A stretch of DNA of 64,000 nucleotides from Saksenaea vasiformis B4078 (Eukaryota; Mucoromycota; Mucoromycetes; Mucorales; Saksenaeaceae), in assembly GCA_000697055.1 (NCBI GenBank), contig JNDT01002127.1, positions 62,001 through 126,000 on the forward strand, in the 5' to 3' direction. Numbering within the stretch: the first letter of the stretch is position 1; every line of letters begins with the position of its first letter. Below the pieces are notes generated by a model, which saw only the letters and a program-made list of their open reading frames with translations, did no database searches and was not told the origin of the DNA. Of the stretch, positions 40,494 to 52,149 are shown piece by piece. A program made the translations under genes and the position numbers.

Positions 40494-40975
40494 TGTGAAG
40501 ATAATTGTATGAGTTGAATTGGATAGCTTGCTCTGTCTAACCAAAAAATGCTTATATAACTTTGCTATCCATTTGACTTGTCATGCTTTGGACCCTGCTG
40601 CTGATTAATAGCACTTGGTCCGACTTATTCTCGGACATGCTTTTTGATTCTCAGGCAAAAAGCGCCATCTATTTTATAAAACGGCGACCGACATTTTTAA
40701 AGCAGCGACTTTTACCTTCTAAAAACACCGGGAGTCGTATCGTGGGGTAACGTAGGACGAAATATGATGAAGTGTGTCATGCGGAGTTATGTAAGCTTGC
40801 AGGGTCCTCGGTTTATTGGATAACCATGGACTGGGGAAAGTTACCAAAAGGAACGAGTAAAAAAGTTTGGTGGGAAACAAGTTACCAGATGACCCTGAAG
40901 ACCCTTGTGTCGCAGAGAATACGAATCTCTCTCTCTCCATGACCACAAACAAGTTACCCGCATTTTTTTTTCTTC
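40494..40975. other. No gene recognised
   Basis: Upstream of the dead OYE gene and of ATG22. Frames are short; the right half probably belongs to the ATG22 promoter. Confidence 0.4.
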
Positions 40976-40978
40976 CCA

Positions 40979-41090
40979 TATATATATAGACAGTTTCCTT
41001 TGTCATTTCCCTTTTTTTCTCTCTCTCTCTTTCTTCTTCCTCTCCTGCTTTTCTCTTCCCTTTTCTTTTTTTTCCCTTTCTTTCTATTAC
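40979..41090 (+). promoter_or_regulatory. TATA-like element and pyrimidine leader of the ATG22-like gene
   Basis: TATATATATA at about 40979-40989 is followed by an 80-base nearly pure C/T tract (41007-41090) that ends at the ATG at 41091. TATA spacing of about 100 bases to the start codon and the leader tract make this the clearest promoter in the window. Confidence 0.55.
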
Positions 41091-43184
41091 ATGAGTCCTA
41101 CAAAAGGCTTGTTTGCAAGCCCATTCGAATCAAGTGACAGTGACATTGATCCAACAACGGAGAAGGGAAAAAAGGTGCTGGAACAACCGCCTGCAACACG
41201 ATGGGAACTATGGGGTTATTATCTCTACTATAATGGCGTAAGATTTTGATTTTGGCAGCTATAGCATTGAATGACAAGGGGAAATTCATAGAACAATGGC
41301 TATACAATCAACAGTTATATGCCTAATATATTGCAGATGCTAGCCTACCGAGATGGGTTTTATCGTGAAACGCCTGATATTCGAGGCTGTGATCTGAATG
41401 ATACATTGAAACCATGTTATATTCGCTGGATGAATAGTCCCATGGGCATTCCTGTGTCATCCATGCTTTTGTATGTCCAAGCGATATCTTTTTCAATTCA
41501 ATTCGCCTTGTTCACGACCTTTGGCTCGTTAGCAGACTACGGCCGTTGGAACAGATACATTTTACTCATCGCTACCGTGATCGGTTGTGCTGCGCAGATC
41601 ATCCCTATCGTTCTTGTAAATGATGATGGATCCCACTGGAATGCCATGATGGGGATCATGATCATTGCTCTCATCTCTTACGGCACATCCCTCGTATTTT
41701 ATGGCGCTGCATTTCCAACACTCAGGTGACTTCATTTTTTCTTTTTTTAGGCTTGTGCGATCTGGGAAATTAACCACAGCCCAACTTTTTTTTCCTTTTT
41801 TTTTCCACTTAGTGATAACCTACCCGTGGTTCGTGCAGCACGCGGTGATTCAAATTTGAATCGGGAACAAACGTTGCAGGTTGTGGAAGTGTGGAGAAAC
41901 CATGTTTCCGCCATCTCAACTGTCTTCTCCAATGTAGGCTTTCTCATCATGACAGGTAGAGTCATTTTTTGGGCTTTGTTGTTGTACAAACATTTTTCCC
42001 ATCTGACCATAAAGTTTGCACATTGTATTTTTAGGTATCCTGTCAGGCGTATCATTTTTACCATGGTCAAACTATGCTTTTCCATCGGGAACAGAAGCCA
42101 TACTTGGCAATGCACCGCTTTATAACTACATTGGCACGGTGGTGTGTGGCGGTTTTTGGGTCCTCAACGCCATTCCCTATTTTTTGGCTCAGCCTCGCGG
42201 TCGCCACGGCCCTGAGCTCCCAAAAGGTTCTAACCATTGGACAATTGGATGGAAATCCATCTTCCTTGCGATCAGGTAAAAAAAAAAAAAAAAAGAAAAA
42301 GAAAATGAGAAGAATCATCCTTTGATTTAACTGGCAAAAAAAAGGGAAGCGCGGAAACTTCGCTATTTGTTTATGTATATTATTTCCTACTTTATGTTTT
42401 CCGATGCCGTGTCAACTACCAACCAGATGATTAACATCCTTCAAGGTAAGGGAAACCGGGATTTTCCGTAGGGCTGAGATTACTGAAAAAGGGACAATCT
42501 GTTAGGAGAAATCACGAGCTTTTCGGCAAAACAAGTGACCATCCTTAATCTTGCATCGGCAGCGACATCTATTATTGGTTGCTTTTTATTTTTATGGATC
42601 GCCAAACGATTCAAAGTGAGAACCAAGACAAACCTATTGATTATCGTCATTCTTTCTGGCATCGTTCCTATCTGGGGATGTTTTGGTATTGGGCTGGACA
42701 ATTTTGGCATCAAGGTAAGGCGCATAAATGATCGACAAATAGTAAATCAATGTGGTGACAATGGTTTGATTAGACAAACTGGGAATTATGGGTATTCTAC
42801 GTCTGGTCCGGATTGTTTACTGCTCCCATTTGGGCGTGGCAAAATACCATGTTGGCAGAGTTGGTTCCAAAAGGAAAAGAGAACCTGTTCTTCAGCTTGT
42901 TCGGCGTTGTTAACAAGGCATCCTCATGGATAGGACCTGTGGTCATCGGAGCCATCACTGAACACACAAGTAACCTATGGAAAGGATGGCCATTTGTCCT
43001 GGCATTATTTGTGATTGCTACAGCGATTATCATTTTCATTGACGTAGACAAGGCCAAACTGGACGTGGCTGCTTATCAAGCATCGTTGGACGAAGCAGAA
43101 GAAGAAGGTGGAAACGGTGATGAGGCGAGTGAAAATGCTTCAGAAACGAAGGCCGACGTCAAAAAAGCCGAAGTACACGTTTAA
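41091..43184 (+). CDS. ATG22: ATG22-like vacuolar amino-acid exporter (MFS)
   Basis: Multi-pass permease of the Atg22 family, which returns amino acids from the vacuole to the cytosol after autophagy. Six or seven exons. N-terminal cytosolic segment MSPTKGLFASPFESSDSDID, then ELWGYYLYYNG joined to MLAYRDGFYRETPD, and membrane segments including SSMLLYVQAISFSIQFALFT, GSLADYGRWNRYILLIATVI, MMGIMIIALISYGTSLVFYG, LSGVSFLPWSNYAF, VVCGGFWVLNAIPYFLAQPR, SAATSIIGCFLFLWIAKRFK, TNLLIIVILSGIVPIWGCFG, PIWAWQNTMLAELVPKGKEN and GWPFVLALFVIATAIIIFID. ELVPKGKEN-FFSLFGVVNK-SSW-GP is the family's C-terminal signature. The tail is acidic. No disruption seen. Confidence 0.85.
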
Positions 43185-43438
43185 AACGATCCCGTGTATC
43201 ATTTTTTGTACAACTTATTACCACTTATACCACATCATGTACAGTACTGGAAAAGAAAAAAAAAGTCTCTATTGTTAACGAAACAACTGTAAGCTGTTAT
43301 CCCATAGCTTCTATTCGAGCATATGTCATTTGCAGACAAAGCAATTCCTAAAACCCCATGCAGGTTCTGTTTTGTTTGGCGATTTAAGATGCATTCTTGA
43401 TCATCAGCATATATATGTGAAGAAAATAAGAGTTCCAC

Positions 43439-43471
43439 TGTTTTTTTTTCCGCTTTTTTCTTCCTTCTATC
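43439..43471 (+). promoter_or_regulatory. Pyrimidine-rich leader before small coiled-coil ORF
   Basis: T/C tract ending at the ATG at 43472; the same pattern as the larger genes nearby, which supports the small frame being expressed. Confidence 0.4.
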
Positions 43472-43711
43472 ATGTCATTTCGTCCAAGCTCTACTATGAT
43501 CAAAGAAGATACTCGATATATGAATAACAGCTCTCCAGCGCTGTATCACGATTTGTCTCTCACTAAAATGTTTCATCTACGAAAACAACTACAACAGGAC
43601 GTCGCTCGAATCCGGATGGAAGAACAGGAGCTCTGTGAAGAAGAGAAACGAGTGAAACAGCGGTTGCATATGGTCAGAGAGAAACTAGACGCCCGAACCA
43701 CTATGATCTAA
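43472..43711 (+). CDS. Small coiled-coil protein, 79 residues
   Basis: Family not recognised. A short N-terminus (MSFRPSSTMIKEDTRYMNNS) leads into one long amphipathic helix rich in Glu, Arg, Lys and Gln (HLRKQLQQDVARIRMEEQEL, then CEEEKRVKQRLHMVREKLD). Intronless, with a pyrimidine leader, 287 bases after the ATG22 stop. A microprotein that dimerises through a coiled coil is plausible; nothing shows its partner. Confidence 0.5.
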   Translation: MSFRPSSTMIKEDTRYMNNSSPALYHDLSLTKMFHLRKQLQQDVARIRMEEQELCEEEKRVKQRLHMVREKLDARTTMI

Positions 43712-44167
43712 ACCATACACAACATAAAATAAATGAAAGGAGAGACGTATTGTATCTTTGTATTTTTCATTGAAAACTAGAAAGTTCCGCGCCGCTTTCT
43801 TCTTAACCTGTCCTTCCAAATGCAACCGGCACGGCTTATTTCCGCTGCTTCGTCCCCCTTCCCCCCTCAACCGAGATTTCTCAAAAGTAGCTGCATGACC
43901 ATCGTTCCTAGTGATAGCATTGCACAAATGAAATTCCTTGGATAGATCCGCTGCTTAAACGGATATGACTACAACTGTTTCTCTTACTTTTCATTAGCAA
44001 ACGGGTTGGAAAAAAACACGTTAAATCCAATCCAGATTCCATGTGGTTCTCCACAGTCCGAATTCTCGATTCACTGTCATGATTTCCAAAAGCAGAGGAT
44101 TATAAACTTGGTATTCTTTACAACAACTGGAGGTTTTCACAAAAATGAACTTTTGACGCTATGATGA
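43712..44167. other. No gene recognised
   Basis: Convergent 3' flanks of the small coiled-coil gene and the MRCK-like kinase gene. No coding or repeat signal. Confidence 0.4.
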
Positions 44168-46672
44168 TTATAACTGTCTTTTTTTCGTTTTGGTTTTCTG
44201 GCTCACGCTACTCCGTAATGGTATTGCGGTGCTTTTGTCGAATGATTTTATCCAAAACTCTGAGAGTTCTTTCTGTAGCCGTGAGTTTTCTTGTCGAGTG
44301 CGAGAAAGCCGTTCTTCCGTACGAGATAATTCCATATGAGTTCGTTGCAGCAGTTCGCGGTCGCGTTTCCACATAGCCAGTTGAATCGGGCTAACCCCAG
44401 AATTTTCTGGAGATACGCAAGAGGAGCTTAACGAATGATTGCTCATAGTCAAATGGTCTTCCGCTGCCCCTTGCTTTGCCACTAGTAATTGTATAATTTC
44501 CTCTGATTTTCGTAACCGTTCTTGAAGTTCACGCCGTTCTTCCCTGCCAGTATTCACCAGGTCTTTCCAAGTTGTCAACTGAGACTTGGCTTCGCTGCTC
44601 TCACCCATTAATCGGCCCAATCGCATCGTTAAATCCGTATTTTCTCGTTCTAACCGTTGTATCGTTACTTTATCGCGCTGCTTTTCTTCCTCAAAGCGTC
44701 TGTTTTCTGACTTCAATTTGGCATTCTCCTTTATTAGTTCCTCCACTTTCCCCCTTAATTCTGAAGCCTCTGTACGGTCGTTCCGTAACCGGTCGATGGT
44801 ACGCTGCATTGCCTCCATCTCTTTCTGTAAGCCCTTGACAGTCTGCGAAAATTCCTCTTTTGCTGTATGAATTCGACTGACTTGGAAGTCGAAATCTGCA
44901 ACGGATATTTCTCTAGACATTGGTGGTGTATGGCTAACAACCTGATCTTCCTCCTCCTCGACAGTGTCGCTGTTTCGGTCCTGCATAAACGTTTCCAGCT
45001 GATCTTGCATCGCTCCCATGATTGAAGGTGTCTTCGCAAAATAAGTGTATCCAACAAAGGGGATATGTAATCCCTCCACCGATTCAGTTCCCTTTCTGCC
45101 AGAAGAAGGATGCAGATCGGAGAGGTCTTCATTATAAACGACAAAATTAGAGGTGTCGGATGGTGAGGATAGCACAGGTTGGAAAGGTGGAGTGACTAGA
45201 AAAAAAATCCGTTAGTTGCTTTTTCTCCTAAATATGATCGTAGCCCTATCCCTCTTTACTTGTGCGAATAGCTTCCCACTGAATGCCATGGAAAAATGGA
45301 TGTCGCTTTATCTCTTCTATGCCATTCTTCCCTAGACGAGAGTCACAGCCACAGAGAAACCTAAAAAGGGGATGACATAGGTTACACTTGAAATAAAGTG
45401 AATGCGATCAATCATTTACTTGCAGATAAGGTCTTTTGCCTCTTCGGAGATGGGTTCCTCAAATTTAAAACTGGGCATACTGGGCTGCCCCACTTGGTGT
45501 TAGCCAAAGAAAAACAAAAAATTAAAATGAGCGCTTACATCATGGGCAAGGATATTTAGCCACGTTGTAGTCTGATTGTCATTATAGAAGGGTGGATCGC
45601 CTTGCAACATTTCGTACAAGACGATGCCCACGGACCACCAGTCCACCTCTGTACCGTAGGTTATTTTGCCTTCTTCCGCTTGCAGTACTTCGGGTGATAC
45701 ATAGTCGCACGTTCCTACGACTGCTGTCGGAGGCACCTATTCCGCCAAAAATTAAAACTACGGCTTTTTAGTCGAATTCCTTTCCGCACCTTTGTGCACG
45801 AGTCCAGATGTATGCATGATCCAAAATCTGTCAATTTAATATGTCCAGTGGCGTCAATGAGGATATTTTGTGGTTTGATGTCACGATGCACATATCCTAG
45901 GCGATGTAAGTCGTTGACAGCCAAGATAATTTCGGCGATGTAAAACCGTGCCTCATCTTCTGTAAGACACTGACTTTCTTGCCGTCCCAGCACGCTAAAT
46001 AAATCACCGCCTCCAGCATATTCCATAACGAGATAAAGATTTTCGTGGTCTTGAAATGCTGCGTACAAGTTTGGTATCCACTGACTTGATTGTGACAAGA
46101 CCAGTCGTTCTTCGATAGAAAACGTCCGCTGAAAGAAAAATAAATGGGTATTTAGACGATGCAAGAAGAAGAACTCGTGACTATTCTTATCTATACCTCG
46201 CGTTCGTGAAAAAGCGTTTTCTTTTCCAGGGTTTTCATCGCATATATATTGTTATCCAGTTTACTCTGAACTACAGAGACCTACGATCGGTTACGACACG
46301 TAATGTAAATCTATAAATATTACCGTTCCGAACTGTCCTTTGGCTAACGGCTTGATTACATCGAAATCATCTTTATTGACCCGTGCTGTCATGATTTGGC
46401 GACACAAAGGTTCATCTAAGAAGAAAAAAAAACAAGTTTGAATATACCAAAAAAAGAAAGAGGATGTTTCTTTTACACCGTTCAAGAAAATGAGTCATGT
46501 GCTCGAGATGTGTTGATGTAGAATAATCATGGTATAGTGCTACCAGAGCATCCAGTGCAGTGTCGGCATAATTAGGATTATCATTAAATGCATGGACAAG
46601 CGAGGATAATCGGGTGGTAATAGATTGCACTGATGTCACATCATTGCTCATACAATGGACTGGGAATGTCAT
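44168..46672 (-). CDS. MRCK/DMPK-type AGC protein kinase with coiled coil
   Basis: Six or more exons. The N-terminus has the MRCK helical cap ([19 protein letters not shown], then [12 protein letters not shown]). The kinase domain follows: [68 protein letters not shown], the catalytic loop [81 protein letters not shown], and an AGC tail with [13 protein letters not shown] and [11 protein letters not shown] coiled coil of about 200 residues follows ([20 protein letters not shown]...). All catalytic residues are present. In animals the family is a Cdc42/Rho effector acting on the actin cortex. I see no C1, PH, CNH or CRIB domain, so the protein is short, about 720 residues. Confidence 0.87.
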
Positions 46673-47428
46673 GTCAAAAAGAAAGGTATATTTATATAAA
46701 GTAAGGGAAAAAAAGAGTGGGAAAAGAGAGAAAGGGAAAACTGCTGCTACGGAGATAGAAGTTTTGGCTATCTCATTTATTGGATAAACATTCTCCTTCT
46801 TTGGAAATGCAGTGATTATCATTCCCAACTTCTCTCTGTTATTTTCCTTACTATTCGTCGACCAAACAACCTGCATGCTTGTTTTCCCCAAATCAAATTG
46901 AACGAATAAGATAGCTAGCTCCATACAAACTCTTGTCTAGGCTGTATGGTGTTGTGTGTGTGCAGTTATTTCATGTCGTATCATAGGGAAGGTTTCATTG
47001 CACCTGAATAAACGCATGGGTATGTGTTGTGGTCAAAAAGACCTCTTTTCACACATGAACAATTCTATGGGTAGCTTAGTTTACATTCGTGGTTCTAATG
47101 TCGTTATGGTCCTTCCTGTTTTTCCTTTTTACGTAATCATTCGTGATTCATTTTCATGTTGCTGTTATTTAACTAGTATGCTCGGAGCTTTCATTTTAAA
47201 TGCCTCAACTTTTAAGGCAACATGAGAAGAGTAACATTTTAGTCATTGATCGCTCGTCAGTCAGTATAAGGATAGGAAACATAGCGGCAAAATAAAGAGA
47301 GAAACAAGAACGGAAAAATTGGAACCAAGATGCTCTACGAACCGCAGAAAATTTACGGGGTACACATATCAGTTATCGGACTACGAACTTGACGTGTTGC
47401 CTACCTGAGCGAAGGCCCAGTCCACTTG
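46673..47428. other. No gene recognised
   Basis: Upstream of the kinase start on the left, and 3' of the Fanzor-like locus on the right. A guide RNA of the Fanzor-like locus, if any, could lie in the 200 bases before 47428; I could not identify a structured RNA by eye. Confidence 0.35.
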
Positions 47429-50400
47429 TCATTCTAATCGCCATGATGGACGTCTCCCATGTGCTAGCATGGAAGCGGTAATCGAAGCTATATTATGCGC
47501 CGCGCTGCCATCGCGGTGGAAGAAACGGTTGCAAGCGTCGCAGACGAGGATACGTAAGATACCTTGTTTCTCCATGGTCCGTTGATCGCTGAAGATATTG
47601 AACACACGAGGCCGTACCTGCTGAAGACACCGATAGCAAATTTTGGACGTATTATATTCAATCCACACGGCATATTTTGTGCTGTCTGTTTGAGGCGTTG
47701 ATATGTCTTTTCAATCTTTCCATCAATCTATGATCCATAGAAGGTAGGGCCCCTCGTCTGCTGCTTGAAGTCATGCCGTCCATTCCGAACGCGAAGACTA
47801 TTGGTTTGCGCTGTTTCCATGCCGACTCTGGAGAGCTATCAGACGGATATTCTGTGGACTTGATGATACTCGTGCAAGCTTTATCCAGAGCGGAATGGAT
47901 AGACGACGAGGTATTCCAGCTACGCCTCATGACTGATCTATTGTTATAGAAATCACAGATGCGGAAGCCGCGGTGCTCTTCTTGCCAAGCACGGATGTAC
48001 AGCAATAAATTGGCCATATTGGATTGTTGTGAGCCACAGCTTAAAGCCGTCTCGTCTTCGTCAATGCGATACTTCGCTTTACGGACTTGCAACCCGGCAT
48101 TCTTCATCGTGTTTCCTCCATAAATTTCGTTTCGCTTGACAACAAATCGCACACCCTGACGTTCCGAGGACGCTGGCAGGAAAAAGGATGCCGCAGCATA
48201 GGTTTCGCCAAGATCCAGACCAACGACGCCGTTATAATTAGAAAACATATTCGTTGACAGAAAATTACTTTCTTGTTTTTTCTTCGCGAAGCGTTCGTGT
48301 CTCAGGCAAAAAAAGTTTCTTTTGCTCGAAGGACGAAGTGCACCAGTCAGTATAAGGGACGATGAGTCGCACACCATCCGTTTGAAACATGGATTTGACA
48401 GTGAACCTCGGTAACTGTGTGCGAGGTATACATTTACGTAATCCCCTTTTGAAATCTCTATTGGTCTTTTTCACGATATTGTTCTGCTTGGGATCGCTCA
48501 CTGCCTTGACTGCTTGGTCAAACACAAATTCAAAGGAAGATCCCCACTTTCGACCGGTAGATCCTCGGGATTGGAAATGTTGCCAGGAATGCTTTAGGCC
48601 GCTTTCTATGATGCATGAAACTATCAAATTGATATTCAAATTGGTAGTGGTTTTTACCTGCAAGTCCTTCTCCAACATAAAAGTGGTCAATATGTTTGAG
48701 CAACTGCTTCATATGCTCGTTAGTGAAAGGAACACGTATGTCACGACTTGGAGCTACAGGACAAAGGCGAAATGACACATCGTCTGGATATCCATTAAGG
48801 AAATGGACCAGCAAAGGGCAAGAGATCATATCCTTCTGCAAGTTTCTCGTCCTGGTTAACGTCACTTTCTTCGTCGGGGTGAGTTTATCTGCGTTTAGAA
48901 TATGCTCCTGCAGTCCTGAGTGGATTATTGCTTTCGGATGGACGAGCAAATCCCAAGCAGTCGAAGAGATCAGCCACATGCACGTGTAAACTTGAGATTG
49001 CCTATGAATCATCAATTAGATATTGTCTTTGAAATCGCAACGCGGTTTAAATACCTTATTGCCGATCTTCTTTTTCAATACCTCTTCTAAGTCATTTCGT
49101 TGAAAAGACACAAATCTGGAGATCTCCGGTTGGATTGCCTCAGACCGCGTGCTCTACGTTTTTATACTAGTCAACATTTACCGTGGAACCTTCTGCTTTG
49201 TCGATGTCTAGTGGTACATGCCAAATTTTAGCAAACACGTATTCCTGGAAACCGTCGTGGTTGGGCCAATTAATAGGTACTGACTGTGTCAAAACGTCTT
49301 TCATGGACAACTGTTTCTCTTCAGCGGCAGTCTTGAGCAGGTCCTTTTTCAGCTGGCCGATAAATTTGTCGACTTGTTTCTTCGTGGCTCTATCGAGCCG
49401 CTGGAAAAGCCTGTCAGTATCCTCCAGCGCTGTATCTGTTCCGCCATTGTCGTCCATCGCTTTTTGCATCAAGTATCGCGGAAATGCTCCATGATCTGGC
49501 TAGCTCTGCGGTTGTTTTGCGATATTAGAGAGCGCGATGCGGATGCAATCAATAGAATTTTGGATAAAATTTGACAGCACACACTGACGAAACGATATGT
49601 CCATCTGCTCAGCCATCTGAGCGACAATGTTGCCTCGGTGGTCTACCGTCGAAGACTGGGAACCTTACTCCAGTCGTGACGGTATCCGAGGAACCAGACT
49701 TTTCGGGCGTAGAGGAGAACGTTACGAAGTTCAGGATCATCGTTCATGAGCACTACCAATGCCGTAATGCTTATATCCTCTGGGAAGCCAATATAAGTGT
49801 TTGGGTTCTCGACCACAGTATTTTCGGGTAAAATTGGCTCTTCGATAGCTGAGTCATGGATCACCTGTCGATACCAGTTAGGTTTACCTTTCCAATCAAT
49901 GTATTCCATTGCCAGATGCAGACTCCATGACCAAGTCCTCACTGCGTTATCCGATTCCTTGTCGGTCCCTGCCTTCTGACTGAGCTCTTAGTACTTCGGA
50001 AAACGCAGAGACACCTTATACCGGCAGGCCGGCAGCAGTGTCTGAGCTGCACGCAGAGCAATGTTGGCGATTTGGAAGGCGATCTGCCTAACCATAGACA
50101 TCTCTCGGACTTCTCTACGAAGAAACTGACAAATTATTTCGGCTTGAAGCTTTGCTTTCCCGTCATCCGATGGAATTCTCCTGCTCGCAGCTGCAAGAAC
50201 CGATGAGTAAAGACCGTTCGTCCAGGTTGAGGTTGCTCGTGTCCATTCATGTAACGAAACTCCTTCATCAGTATCAGGGTCATTGTATGTAGGTCTTTTG
50301 CTGTCCTTCTTTTGATTGCTAGATCGAGACAAATTTCTGACGTTTCTTACGTCTGCCTCCGGAGGATGGTCTTCTAGTTCGAGGTCGGTAATCGCGGGGC

Positions 50401-50567
50401 TTACCCAGTTTTTCTTCTCTCGTGCTAGACTCGTCGATCACATTTGCATTTGCAACTGTGTATCGTCTTCCTGCTGTGGTAATTTGCCGGCTAGGTTCCA
50501 GTCGAGCTTGAGCAACTTCAACACCATCAACTTGTTGCAGTACATAATTTCTCAATATCTTCATCAT
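47429..50567 (-). pseudogene. Fanzor/TnpB-like RNA-guided nuclease locus, disrupted
   Basis: C-terminal half has the Fanzor/TnpB signature: RuvC-I as VVGLDLGETYAAASFF (Asp codon at 48213-48215), then after about 188 residues NTSKICYRC, a second CDAC forming a C4 zinc ribbon, and RuvC-III FFHRDGSAAHNI (Asp at 47510-47512). This fits the published pattern D-x(125-275)-[TS][TS]xx-C4 finger-x(5-50)-RD. Upstream blocks also look family-like: FTVKSMFQTDGVRLIV and VSFRLCPVAPSRDIRVPF. Farther N-terminal are helical blocks and a basic stretch (RTRRPSSGGRRKKRQK). The reading frame breaks near 50325, 49670, 48285 and 47675 and has stops at about 49988 and 49500; one intron (about 49060-49005) looks plausible. 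Probably a fossil. The RuvC-II Glu could not be placed. Confidence 0.68.
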
Positions 50568-50689
50568 TGTGCAATCAGAACGAATATTTGTTGCGTCTTC
50601 TCGTTAATCCAATGTAGGAACAGAGAACCGATGTAATGCAATATAGAAATCGTTGCGCTGGATATCAGACACATGAGGAAGTCGGTCGA

Positions 50690-51692
50690 TCACCTGGATA
50701 TAAAGTTAATGACCGTGCAAGTTTCTGTGAAGCCTACATTGTTCATCATATCGTCAGCAAATTCGGTTTGTCTGGGGATTTCTTTGACTAGCTTTTGTAT
50801 TTTGCCGAACGATAACCCTCTGATATTCGCGGCGTAATCATTTTCCGACATTGACGCGATTGCTGCCAATCGCCTTTCCACCTGCTATAGTATTAATGTG
50901 ACATTTTCACGAAAACTTTCATATACTAGTTGATAATTTTCCTCTTGTTCTTTGAGCAAACCAAGTTTTTTGAGTACTATGGATTTGGTGGTGATGCGAG
51001 CTGGCACAATCCCTTTCTTCCAGTTTCAACGCGCGAGATCCGCTAGGGGTAAAGTTAGTCCTGATTAGACAAATGTCCCTTACCGGTGTCTCCAGAGCGT
51101 CACTGTACATAAACAGGTCACCATCAGGAGCAAGTATGGCGCACTTGCGGGACGAGCTATTGACAAGATGTACCAAACAAGGATCCGCCTCCAACGGCGC
51201 AAGGAAGAACGATGTATGCTGGTAGTGCTCGGGGAAGTACGGCGGAATATTCAGAGTCATGAACGTCTATCGTCTATACAGCGATTGATTAGATATTTGT
51301 GATCATGATAAATGAACTAATGCCTGTTCTATAGCACTCTTAACCTCGGGGACTGAACAGAACCCAATGTCGAACCTGTTTTTCGAATTTCCGTCTATCT
51401 TTCTCAGTTTGCAAACCCTTCCTCGCGGTACGAAATGCTGTATTATCCGCAAGTTTATCATTGCATTTACAACGCTGATGGGTCTACCCCTTGGCGGGCA
51501 GTTCGTTTCCATCAATGACCAAACAAATTCGACGGTGAGGAATGTTTCTGCTGTACAGCCTTTCGACGCAACCGAGGGCAGACAACACGAAGTGGGCGAC
51601 AATCCTAGTTGGCTCCTCATTTGGTCTTTGTAAAGAAATGCCTGTATTTCTATGTCAGAATCGAAGACATAAGAACGAAAGGGTACCATCAT
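50690..51692 (-). pseudogene. Coding-like DNA upstream of the Fanzor-like locus
   Basis: Minus-strand frames at 51692-51303, 51260-50919 and 50881-50690 read as protein-like segments (for example FFLAPLEADPCLVHLVNSSS, GDLFMYSDALETPVRD, SFGKIQKLVKEIPRQTEFAD). They point the same way as the Fanzor-like locus and might be its 5' exons or a separate gene of the same element. I recognise no family. Whether introns or frameshifts separate them is unclear. Confidence 0.3.
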
Positions 51693-52149
51693 GTCTCAGC
51701 AAGTAGTGCGTGATCAAACTTGTTGCAACTAGCTCTTGTAATAACCAGAAAAACAGAGCATAAAAGTCGACGAATAATATTTCTACTCGCACGGATCTAG
51801 ATGTTCTAGGACTGAAGGAACATCTTGAACGCGCCAAGATTTTTGGCATAATAATAGAAGCCTTTGACACTTGTAGTAATGACAAGAAGGAGAGGAAGAG
51901 AAAGAAGAACAACAGATCTCGCTAAAGTAAAGAGTTCTTTTTTTATTTCTTTTCTTTGTTCGTAGCGATGATGACATTTCAGTCATTCGCCAAGCTGCAT
52001 AAATCGCACTCAGCTGACTAGGTATACTCTCTTTGTAACAATTCCCTTTCTCTAAGCCCATTTTAAATCGCAATAATCGCGCGTTTCTTGTTTCAACATC
52101 AATGTAGATTGTGTAGATGTAGCATACGAAGTATTTCTTATACTCACAG

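Noticed and set aside
49990..50030. Very short intron removing the stop near 49988 in the Fanzor-like locus
   Set aside because: A GTGTCT...TACTAAG...CAG candidate is only 35 bases long and shifts the frame away from the downstream reading.
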